NCBI GenBank assembly: GCA_944989445.1
Contig: CALYLW010000182.1
Location: 1,112,744 to 1,176,743, forward strand
Direction: 5' to 3'
From: Ampullaceana balthica
Lineage: Eukaryota; Mollusca; Gastropoda; Lymnaeidae
Length of the DNA stretch: 64,000 nt
Part shown: piece after piece, positions 27,201-37,100 of the stretch
How positions within the stretch are numbered: the stretch's first letter is position 1
Layout of the letters: each line of letters opens with the position of its first letter
Program-made: the position numbers and the translations under genes
Notes under the pieces: model-generated
What the model saw: only the letters and a program-made list of their open reading frames with translations
Told to the model about the DNA's origin: nothing
The model's database searches: none

Positions 27201-28918
27201 GCGACAGCATCATAACAGCGACTGTATCAAAATAGCGACTTTTTTCTTTTGTTTGTGATAATGTTTGAAAAACTTTTTGAAAAACTTACTGTGCCTAGCC
27301 TACAATGGAGTTTATAAAATCAAGAAAAGTAAGACATGATAAGCCATGTAGGTTTTTTGTACAGAAGAGACAATAGAAAATTAAATACAATCAACTGGTG
27401 GTGTGTATAAATAAATGTTGGTGTTGTAAAGAGTGTATACACATTTTCGGGACACATTTTTTTTAATTCTGTAAAAAAAAATATAATTGCTATTACTTCA
27501 GTCAAATATATTTTGCAGAAAGCTCGATAGAGATTAACAAACATTTAATTGAGGCGGATTGTGGTGGTAGGGGCAGAGGTGGCGTGTGGTTGCTTTTTTA
27601 AGCTAGAGACAGTTCGACTACAATACTTTTTGATCCCCGGATGTTTCGACCCTTTTTGTTTTTACCTCGTAAAATTGTTTGTTTTTTTCTAATTTAAAAA
27701 AATAAATAAAAATAATATAGTTTAATATTATTATCTATTAAAAATTAAAAAACGGCATGAAATAGTTACTAAACGCTTTTTTTTCCAATGTTTAATTTAG
27801 CACGAAAAAGTATACACACTGAAAACCAATCAACATTAAGGGCGAATTCATGATTGTGTTAAATGCACCACTCCTCTGAGGTAGTAAGTCCTTCCAAACC
27901 TATCCAACTCCACCCCCACCCCAAGGCAATGTGGTCAGATAGTCCTTTATAAAGGTACCTACATTCTCTCAGCCCCAATCTCTTTATTTACCTTCTCCAT
28001 AACACGGGGTCCGTGGTCGTCACTTAGTCTAGCCTTCGTAACATGTCATTATGTAACCCCCGGACAGTTCGACCACAGGACGTTTTGACAAGGGGGCTGT
28101 CAATATTGTTATAAAAAGCTGCCCGGGTAACCATGATTCAAATTTTATTTTTACTGAGCAGTTGTTTGTTTTTGAATGAATGCATGTATATATAGCATAA
28201 GTTAGTTGTTTTAAATTTTATTTTAAACACAGTTTTTAATTTCAATAAATACTTCATAAAAATGTTGCTATTTTTTGGAGTTTTTATTTGTTACTATGCA
28301 TTTATGTAGTTTTTTCACTTGGGGTCCTTGGGTAAGTTTAGACAATGAAAAGGGGTCTATGTGTCAAAAAAGATTGGAACCACTGTGTTAGGTGAACGAT
28401 TAGACAAGAATAGCTATGTGTTTAAGTCGCTGTTATGACAGTCGCTCTTTTGATACAGTCGCTATTATGACAGTCGCTGTTTTGATACAGTCACTATTAT
28501 GACGGTCGCTGAATTGAACCCGTGCCTCAAAAATCAACATTTTCTTGAACTGAGATTGAATTTCAATTTGCAAGCCATTATTTTACCATTAAATTATTCT
28601 TTATCTGATTCTTGTTAACATATTGATATTTTCATTAGCAATATTATGACATCTTGTTAACATATTGATATTTTTATTAGCAATATTATGAAATTTTCTT
28701 CCTTTATTCCAGGGAGGCGAGGCAATCTAACTGAACAGATCATGGGAGTCTTAGTTTGTGTTATACTCAGCATTGCAACAATTTTCGGTGTCCTTTTCTT
28801 TCTGTTGTGGCAGACGTATGTGTTACGTGTTGAGATCATACTTACAGCCATTCAATTGTTTTTTATCGGCATGGAGCTGATATTTGGAATAATTTCAATC
28901 ATCACATTTGCTAAGTAA
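24228..28918 (+). CDS. TMEM216: TMEM216-like four-pass ciliary membrane protein, four exons
   Basis: Exons: 24228-24272, 26396-26489, 26917-27009, 28713-28918. Phases fit and give 145 codons plus stop, the length of human TMEM216. Matching blocks are ILLFLNGWY in exon 2, EALRLFFG...RGNL across exons 3-4, and LLWQTYVLRVEIILTAIQLF in exon 4. Four hydrophobic segments fall at about residues 20-45, 50-76, 89-115 and 117-143. The family (Transmemb_17; TMEM216, TMEM80, TMEM17) works in the ciliary transition zone, where human TMEM216 is a Joubert/Meckel syndrome gene. TMEM80 is the main alternative identity. Exon 1 is the weakest part: its donor GTTAGA is chosen because only that phase fits exon 2 (acceptor GTCAG|AGG). 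The ATG has a good context (GTCAAAATGG). The stop overlaps a perfect donor (AA|GTAAGT, 28915). Confidence 0.85.
24273..26395. other. TMEM216-like intron 1, small repeats only
   Basis: AT-rich intron. It contains about four copies of a unit with GAATAACCCTACAAGTA (25828-25930) and a 33-bp duplication around CAAAATTTCAATC (26097-26165). No coding exon is recognised besides those listed. Confidence 0.55.
25828..25930. repeat. Short imperfect tandem repeat, about 4 copies
   Basis: ATAACCCTACAAGTA and variants recur at intervals of about 28-32 bp in the first intron of the TMEM216-like gene. Confidence 0.75.
27124..28526. mobile_element. Foldback-type element with repeated AGCGACTGT termini
   Basis: Both ends are arrays of an AGCGACTGTCATAAT-like motif, facing inward (27136-27243 and, complemented, 28428-28512). 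The flanks are TCGAAAATC (27115-27123) and TCAAAAATC (28527-28535), a 9-bp target duplication with one mismatch. The 1.4-kb core has no transposase. It carries CAGTTCGACCACAGGACGTT-like sequence and a hAT-like terminus at about 28320-28387. A 9-bp duplication with long inverted ends suggests a Mutator-like origin, which is inference. It lies in intron 3 of the TMEM216-like gene. Confidence 0.72.
28613..28690. repeat. 38-bp tandem duplication upstream of exon 4
   Basis: GTTAACATATTGATATTTTC and its copy with a T instead of C stand side by side, ending 23 bp before the exon 4 acceptor of the TMEM216-like gene. The copy sits where the branch point would be expected. Confidence 0.8.
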
Positions 28919-29104
28919 GTTCTTTTTAAATCTCTTATATTAATTTCACCGTCTTGTCTGCCTGTCATGGTTCTGCGGAAAAAACAAAAGTAAAAGATGA
29001 CCCACTTCACGGTATCATATCGAGCTGAAATGTTGCTCATAGACTTTTTTCACCTAACGATGCGTTCTATCAAAATTTCATATCCAACAAATGTACTGTA
29101 ATTA

Positions 29105-29849
29105 CCGTATATACTCTTTCTATAGCCCGTTCGTTTATAAGCCGATCCCCCCACTTTTGGAAGAGAAAAGTATTAAAAGTGTATAACCCACTCGCAAGCC
29201 GACCCCCCAAAAATAATGGGACAGCTTAAACAAAATGGTACAAATTTTTTTAAAAACTGCACGCTAAATCGGTCATTATGATTGTTTACTATCTTTGTGT
29301 TTGTGCTCTTTTATCTTATCTATACAGACGCTCCTTCTATGCAGAAGATAGTTGCGTCCACAGACCATGACAGATGATCTGATTGGCAAGTGATGCAGCA
29401 TTCACAGGCCACGGCTTTGTGGGTTCCACGCATTACCCAGCCGCCTAACTACATGTAGTGTTAGGTACCCATTCAGAGCGGGGTGACTCAGGGACGCCCT
29501 ATAGGCCCCGGGAACAAACCCTTGCCTTCACACGGATTCGAACCCGTGACCCGAAAGCGCGTACATTAAAATTCGTTGTTGAAAACAAAATTTGTAAAAC
29601 AATTTATTGAAATGTTCACAAAAATAAATAAAATTATTAAATAAGGTAAGTGCAGATGTTGCATAATATAATATAGCTTCTGGTAGAGCAGTCGAATCTT
29701 GTAGAATGTAGAAAAGGACCTTTATGATCTACAATAACAACACCGATATTCATGTAGAAATAAGTTAATCACCCGCTCGTAAGCCGACCCCCAACTTTTT
29801 TCCCTGGATTTTGTCCAAAAAAGGCCGGCTTGCGAACGAGTATATACGG
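29105..29849. mobile_element. TA-flanked MITE containing SINE sequence
   Basis: The ends CCGTATATACTC and GAGTATATACGG are inverted repeats, flanked by TA on both sides as in Tc1/mariner-type elements. Just inside both ends are similar stretches (CGTTCGTTTATAAGCCGA and GCTCGTAAGCCGACCCCC). The middle third is occupied by a tRNA-derived SINE. Confidence 0.7.
29313..29575 (-). mobile_element. tRNA-derived SINE inside the MITE
   Basis: On the minus strand a B-box GGGTTCGAATCCGTG starts the head. A conserved body follows (AAGGGTTTGTTCCCGGGG, TGGGTACCTAACACTACATG). The tail ATAGAAGGAGCGTCTGTATA is also found as a separate fragment at 31627-31674. Boundaries are approximate. Confidence 0.6.
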
Positions 29850-31250
29850 TAAATTAATTCATTTTTAGTAGGGCTGCGGAAATTAACGATACATCTCTCG
29901 ATTAATCGTTAAAAATCTTTAACAATTAAATTATTTTTTAACGATTAATCGACCCATCACTTACAAATTATTGGAAGTCAAAAAGAATAGCGGCCAATAA
30001 ATAATAAATTTCCTGATGATTACACGAACATTTTGGTTTTAAACTATTGACTGACGGGAATGTTCAAAATGTTGATAAAGTTTGCCTACCATGGTTCTAA
30101 CACTTGGCCTACTTATCAAACCAAATGAAAAGCGTATTAAGCTAATGGTTCCTGTTGACAGGCCTAAACGGTACCTTCTTAATAGAAAAAATAGGCGTTT
30201 CATCATTAATCATATGAGTGGTGTGTGTGTGTCTCACCTCTGCCGAACCCCTGAGACTGACTCACTGAGCCCCTGGGGTTCATTCGAAACCAGGTTAAGA
30301 ACCACTGTTTTATAAGTTAAAGTTTTAAAATATGTTTTAAATGAAAAAAAACAAAAAAGCAATTAAACTTTTTAAATTAACAGATGATATCTTATGGCCT
30401 GAATTTATTTTAAAATTACAGATCCTTGAACTTGAACAATTTATTAAAAATACCCTGAAAATAAAAATCTTTCAATTTAAATTATATTTAAAGGAATAAA
30501 TATTTGTACCACATTAGTGAAAGTAAGCTAAGCAGGCCCACATCAGTTTATTTATCCAGATAATGTAATCCTTACAGACATGATTAATAATATTTATTAA
30601 TTTACTTTTTTCATAGGCAGGAGTATATATTTGCCTGACAGGTGCAGAAAAATTGTTAAATTTTTTTTGTTGTTTTAAATTTTTACAACTTTTTTGGATG
30701 ATGTTTTATTGTTGTATAGTTTTAAAGGTTAACTTCAGAATTGAACCATGAGTAAACAAGAGAAACATAAATTTGTGGGGCATCCTAGATGCCACTGACA
30801 TATTATTCTTCCACAGATGTTGAATCTTTCAACAAAACCATTTATCAAAAAGAAGATAAGATATAGATTTTTGGTAAAAATCAAATTAATCTGAGGATTA
30901 TAAAAAATGTCTATAACAGGAAAAATTCCAGAAATTTGTTCTAATACTAATTTGTAACATCTTCGTGATGTTTTACTTATTAATATATCTTGTAGGCGTT
31001 CTCTCAATACATAACCTTGCATACAATAATCCTCTGAAGAATGGGTTTCAATAAAACAACTTTAATATCCACACTATGCACACAACATATATAATTTGAG
31101 GTTATACAACGTGGAGTCCTCAAACACACGTCTGCCATTACACACCGAATTCTCGCAACTCTCCCCGCGCTTTCACTCACGTGACCTCTCCGTCATCCAA
31201 CTCGTGATTCACACTTGACATAATTGAGATTATTATAGATGCCACAGGAC
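29850..31250. other. Intergenic, transposon debris
   Basis: No gene is recognised. At 29875-29960 a TAGGGCTGCGGAAATTAACG start with ATTAATCG palindromes looks like a truncated hAT end. At 30215-30307 a fragment ending CAGGTTAAGAACCACTG looks like one hAT terminus without its partner. 31020-31230 resembles a terminal repeat of some retroelement, but no partner is visible. Confidence 0.4.
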
Positions 31251-31505
31251 AATTTCTCTTGTTACAATTTCTCTTGTTACAATTTCTCTTGTTACAATTT
31301 CTCTTGTTACAATTTCTCTTGTTACAATTTCTCTTGTTACAATTTCTCTTGTTACAATTTCTCTTGTTACAATTTCTCTTGTTACAATTTCTCTTGTTAC
31401 AATTTCTCTTGTTACAACTTCTCTTGTTACAATTTCTCTTGTTACAACTTCTCTTGTTACAATTTCTCTTGTTACAATTTCTCTTGTTACAATTTCTCTT
31501 GTTTT
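31251..31505. repeat. 15-bp minisatellite, about 17 copies
   Basis: The unit is AATTTCTCTTGTTAC, almost perfect, with two copies carrying AACTTCTC. Because 15 is a multiple of three it stays open in several frames (NKRNC repeats on the minus strand), but this is a by-product of the period. Confidence 0.93.
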
Positions 31506-31626
31506 TCATGAATTAAAAAAATTAATTTTAATAATCTATAGTGCAAAAGAAATGTGTATAAATATTGCTGTTTATTTCAGGATTGTTACTAAAGTTTGCA
31601 ATGGGTGGTGTTAGCATTTATTGAAG

Positions 31627-31674
31627 GCAATAATCTTCTGTATAGAAGGAGCATCTGTAACAGATAAGATAAAA
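31627..31674 (+). repeat. SINE tail fragment
   Basis: CTTCTGTATAGAAGGAGCAT and ACAGATAAGATAAAA match the tail of the SINE at 29313-29575 in the opposite orientation. Confidence 0.6.
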
Positions 31675-32384
31675 TTGGCATACATCTAATGATAAACTGC
31701 TGAACTTGAATGTTTGTTTCATCAAAAAACTTGATGTAAATTACATGACACCCATTATAGTTTAACTGGGTTGTGGCTAATAATAGATCATTTAAAAATA
31801 GAATTTATTCTTTAAACAAATTTAGATTTTATTATGAAAAGTCTGTAATTAGATAAAAAGTTGTGAATGTTATTTTAATTTCAGAGGTGCACCATGAATT
31901 GTGGAATAAAGTTGTCTACTGGAGGTGCTATCAAATGTCTCAGAGGATAAGTGGTTCAGTTGACAAACCAAATGCAAGAAACTAAAAGGGTGCAACGATT
32001 GAGTATCTAACTATTGAGTACAAAATATTTCTGGGAAAAACTATAATTACTGAAGGAATAGACAAATAATATCAACTTGATCACTCCAGTTTTATTTGGA
32101 ACCTAATCCTCTTTGTTTTATATTTTCACATCTAATTTATTCAATATTATTAAATTTGTATCTGCTTATAATCTTTTAAATGAAATGTACATTTTGAGTT
32201 TTGCCATCATTTTGTTTAAGTTTTATTAATCTAATTTCATTAGGCAATGTTATTACATTTGGACCTTAGTTACAACTATTTAATTTATTTCTGACAGACA
32301 CAAATTGTGTTTATACTAAGAGTTCAACAATTTTATTGAAGAAACCAAAAAAAGAATCCCTTTACAATTTTGTAATTGTTTCAA

Positions 32385-32610
32385 ATCATCATATTAAGTC
32401 ATTGTGAGACTGTAAATTTAAACTGTTTCACACTATCACATTAATTAATTGTGAGACTGTAAATAAAATTAAACTATGTTACACACAATCATATTAAGTC
32501 ATTGTGAGATTGTAAAATTACACTATTTATCACACAATCATATTGATTAATTGTGAGACTGTAAATAAAATTAAACTATGTTACACACAATCATATTAAG
32601 TCCTTTTTAG
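32385..32610. repeat. Degenerate tandem repeat, about 60-bp unit, four copies
   Basis: Blocks with ATTGTGAGACTGTAAAT and CACAATCATATTAAGTC alternate with ATTAATT variants, suggesting an original two-part unit. Confidence 0.8.
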
Positions 32611-33014
32611 ACTGGCAACTTCCGCTCTTAAGACTTTGTAAAAATTCAAAGATGACATGAATTATTTATTTGGTGATAAGTAATTAAAATACTGTAAAAA
32701 CAAAGAACTTTTTAAATAGTTATTGACTTCTAACTTAGAACTTATTTTTTAAATTGTAAAACAAAGGTAAATTCCTCACTGCTAAAAATCTGTTCTTTTC
32801 AACTTAAGATTTTGTGGGGTAATAAAGTTTCTTGCTATACTTTATTATTATTATTATTGATTTTAATTGTCATGTCCATAAAGAATAGACAAAAACATCT
32901 GCACACTCCAAACTTATAAACAGACAACTTCTGGGAGACAGACAACTTATGGGACACATAGAAAACTTATGGCACACAAGCTAAAAAGTAATTTAAAAAT
33001 TATATTACTGTAAG

Positions 33015-33480
33015 TTTGTTGTATAAACAGCTGGGTAAACGGAGATGGGATCTGTATAATTATTCCATAAACAGTGGAGCAAAAACAGAGATTTAATCTA
33101 TATATCGGTAGTTATGTATTATTTGTATAAACAGCTGGGTTAAACAGACTTGCAATCTACATTTTGAATAAACAACTGAGTTAAACAGAGATGGAATCTA
33201 TACGTTGTATAAACAGCTGGGTAAAACATAGATGGAATCTACATGTTGTATTAATAGATGGGCTAAACAGCGATGAGATTTATATAATTGTTTAATCAGC
33301 CATGGAATTTATATAGTTGAATAAACAGCTATATTAAACAGAGACGGAATCTATATTGTTATATAAACAGCTAGGTTTAACTGTGATGTAATCTATATTG
33401 TTATATAAACAGCAGGGTTAAAAAGAAATGACACCTATATTATAGTTGTACAAACAACTAGTTTAAGCAGCGATGGATCA
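33015..33480. repeat. Degenerate tandem repeat, about 45-60-bp unit, nine copies
   Basis: Each unit carries TATAAACAGCTGGGTTAAAC followed by AGATGGAATCTATAT, with many substitutions and small indels. It is older than the other arrays in the window. Confidence 0.8.
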
Positions 33481-33562
33481 ACGATTTTCAGATTCTTTGT
33501 TTGGACGAATGTTTTGAGCTTGTGTACAAATAACAAACAACTGATGCCCAATATTTATTTGA

Positions 33563-33695
33563 ATGTCTTGTCTCTATTTGTAACTCGTTTCTGCAGTAGT
33601 CCCTGTACTGTGAATGTGTTTATTGAATGTATGTCTTGTCTCTATTTGTAACTCGTTTCTGTAGTGGTCCCTGTACTGTGAATGTGTTTATTGAA
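33563..33695. repeat. 67-bp tandem duplication
   Basis: Two copies with CTTGTCTCTATTTGTAACTC and CCCTGTACTGTGAATGTGTT, differing at two or three positions. Confidence 0.88.
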
Positions 33696-34103
33696 GCTTG
33701 CTCTGCTAGTTGACAAGTATACATACATGTTGAAATAAAGTAATGCAACTAATCTCAACTTCGTGAACAACTTTATTTTCTGTTACCGACTTATCTTTTG
33801 TTATGCTTCATCTTATAGTTTTAGGTATGACTTTATAAATGAGCTCCTAATATAAAACAAACTTTCCCGTGTATTGCAGACAATCTGAAGTTAAACTCTT
33901 TTTCTTTAAATCCCTAACAAGTAATGTAGATGGCAATGATGATTTGGTCATTCAAAGTAACGTCTTTAGAACTTGTCAAATGTCACAACAGACTTTGACA
34001 CGTTGTCAATCTCATGGACCGGAAACAAAGTCTTTTCTCTGAGAACATTTGCCTTCAAATAAAGTTTTTGGTTTGTCAAAGATGGTTTCAGTGTTTTATT
34101 GTC

Positions 34104-37100
34104 TCATTTCCCCGTGTTCCTAGTTGAGTCTTGTGTCATTGGAAATTCTTGTCCAAATTGATTCGCTGGTTTCACCTGTGGCTGGCCTTGTCCAAATTGA
34201 AGTTGGTGGGCTGTTTGTGACTGGCGAAGTTCACTTTCAGTTAGAGCTGTCAGATAATGGTTCTCTTGTTTGAAAGAAAGAATTTCTTCAGAGCCCTCCG
34301 ACCTCCCGGTGAAGTAGGAAACTGTGGACACTGGCAGATGGTCAGTAGAGACGAGATGTCCCTCGACATATCTCAAACCTTTGGCCGTCTGTTGACTGGT
34401 CGACCATGTACGACCTGGACGAACGAGAGTCATGTCTGGTGCTGGGAGACAGTTGGTGTCAGAATCTTTGTGTTTTAATATCTCCCGTGACGGATATGCG
34501 TGGTCGTTGTTCACCGCACCCAGGTCAAGTACCGGGCACTGAGGCTTCAGCTCAAGTACCGGGCACCGAGGCTTGCCTTGTATCACGTTCATGGCCTGTG
34601 TGCAGTAGTAAGGACATCCGTGGCCCATGGCCAGAGAATGCTGCTGTGACGATTGACCGCTTGGGAGGTCATGGTAATTGTTGGCCAAGATCCAGTTGGC
34701 GTGAAACGCTTGATTGGCGGTGTTGTACGTGTGCTGCAGTGTTTGGTACATAGTACTGAGATTGCTCAGTCCAATCACCTCCGTTGCTTTAGCCTGAAAG
34801 TCCGCAAATTGAGGAGCCTGGTTTGATGTTATCTGAAATCCCCCCTCTGAAGTCATTTCTTGTCTCGGTGTACATTGAGACCAATCGATTGTAGAAAATA
34901 GGCGTCTTTTTCTATCTCCTTTACGGCAGCCAATTTTGTTGATCATGCAACCATGACCATTTGGGCTGATCGCTCCACGGCAGCCAATTTTGTTGATCAT
35001 GCAACCATGACCATTTGGGCTGATCGCTCCTTTGAAAGAATACGTCACATTTGATGAAGTTCCCCACGGAGGCTGCAAGATATTGTCAGATTTTTGTCCA
35101 CGGCCTTTACTCTCACACAAACTGGTGTTTGGCTGGACGTGAGGCCCTGGGCCCATCCTGGTCAAGACAGCAGAGTTATTTTTAGAGTCAGCACTTTGCC
35201 AAGGGAGCGTACTTTGAATTACCTGATTGGCTGTTTGCGCGGTACGGCCTACCTGACTGGCTGTTTGCGTGGTACGGCCTGCCTGACTGTCTGTTTGCGT
35301 GGTACGGCCTGCCTGACTGGCTGTTTGGGTAGCACGGCCTGCCTGACTGGCTGTTTGGGTAGCTCGACCTGCCTGACTGGCTGTTTGCGTGGCACGGCCT
35401 ACCTGATTGGCTGTTTGCGTGGTACGGCCTGCCTGACTGGCTGTTTGCGTGGTACGGCCTGCCTGACTGACTGTTTGCGTGGTACGGCCTGCCTGACTGG
35501 CTGTTTGCGTGGCACGGCCTGCCTGACTGGCTGTTTGCGTGCTACGGCCTGCCTGACTGGCTGTTTGCGTGGCACGGCCTGCCTGACTGGCTGTCTGCGT
35601 GGCACGGCCTGCCTGACTGGCTGTTTGCGTGGCACGGCCTGCCTGACTGGCTGTTTGCGTGGCACGGCCTGCCTGACTGGCTGTGTTTTGCGTGGCACGG
35701 CCTGCCTGACTGGCTGTTTGCGTTGTACGGCCTGCCTGACTGGCTGTTTGGGTAGCACGGCCTGTCGACGATGCTGACGGCTTGTACCAATCGAAGCTGA
35801 TTTGCGTGCTTGCTGATCTCGCCGACGGCAAACCAACACCTGACGGCAAGCCAGCACCCGACAGCAAGCCAGCACCCGACAGCAAGCCAGCACCCGACGG
35901 CAAGCCAGCACCCGACGGCAAGCCAGCACCCGACGGCAAGCCAGCACCCGGTAGCTGCCCATCGCTAACCACCGGGAGCTCAACCTGGGCGCCGTCTTGT
36001 TTCAGGGAGCCAACTCCCGCCCCCTGGTCTGAGTCAAGCGTGCCACTCACCGCCATTTCCAAGTGTATCTGACTTTGTGGAGTTACTTCGCTTTTCTCGC
36101 ATGTGTAAGTACAGCAAGAGGCGTTCAGACTTTGATCCCGGCACATCAGAACCATGTCATGATAATAAGGTTTGTCTCTGTCAATTGCTGGCGCTGAGAT
36201 GCTGTTGTCTCTGTCACTTGCTGGTGCTGAGATGATGTTGTCTGTAGACATGTATTCTTGATTTTCCGACCCGTTTGTATCCTCATCTCTGGATCCACCA
36301 TAGCTGACCTCTTCGGAGAAACACCCTCCCAATTGTGACACATCGCTGACCTCTTCAGAGAAACACCCGCCAAATTGTGACACATCGCTGTTTGAGCAAT
36401 GGACGGTGTTGTCTGTGCTTCCTGTACGTACTCTCCAATCCCAGACTCCTCGATGTGCGCTGTTGTTTTCCCCCAGTGGAGGTCGTCTGTACGAGCCTGG
36501 ACTTTGCCCTCGAGCACGGAAACCCAACTTTTTCTTTGTGTACAGAAGAGCGGATGTGACGTACTTTTTGTTTTTGGTCCCACGGAAACGAATGCAGGAA
36601 CTTTTTCGGACGCCTTGTTCATTAGCGCCCGCTCCGTGGTCCATGGAGCCCATTTCTTGGTTCTGCGACTTTAAGTCTCCTAGCAGACGTTCTTTGTTAG
36701 TGACGTTGACTTTTGTCCGTGTAAAGAGGTTTGTACGAGGTGGACTTGCCTTTGGTGATGTTTGGATTTTATTTTCCAACGGTCCTGGAAATTTAGCCAA
36801 ATTTTTGTGTGGTATTTTATCTGGATTTAGCGGAGATGTGTGGTGCTTTGCTCGTTCGGGCGATATTTTGGCAGACCTTTTGCTGGTTTTTGTTCTCTCG
36901 GGGCTCACCTCGGATAACCAGGGTTGTTGGTCGTTGGCGGTAAAGGCACGAGAGAAGTCATTTCTGTAAGGCTCCAGTTTAGCCGCTTTGTACCTTTGCT
37001 GGCTACATTTTTCCTGGGTCAGTATAGGAATGGGACCGCGAGACCACTGGCGCGGGGAACACTTCTGCCTCGTAGTCGGGGACCTCTTAAAGATAACCCT

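Larger units (their letters stand above)
31506..34103. other. Intergenic region between convergent genes, tandem repeats
   Basis: AT-rich, no gene recognised. AATAAA hexamers on the plus strand at about 33735 and 34056 could end transcripts from the TMEM216-like side. A SINE tail fragment lies at 31627-31674. Candidate short terminal exons for the TMEM216-like gene (after TTTCAG at 31580 or 31885) exist but are unsupported. Confidence 0.45.

Noticed and set aside
29520..29570. tRNA gene suggested by a GGTTCGAATCC box
   Set aside because: No complete cloverleaf; it belongs to a SINE. The same holds for 10375-10445.
31177..31509. NKRNC-repeat protein on the minus strand
   Set aside because: Produced by the 15-bp minisatellite, and open on the other strand too.
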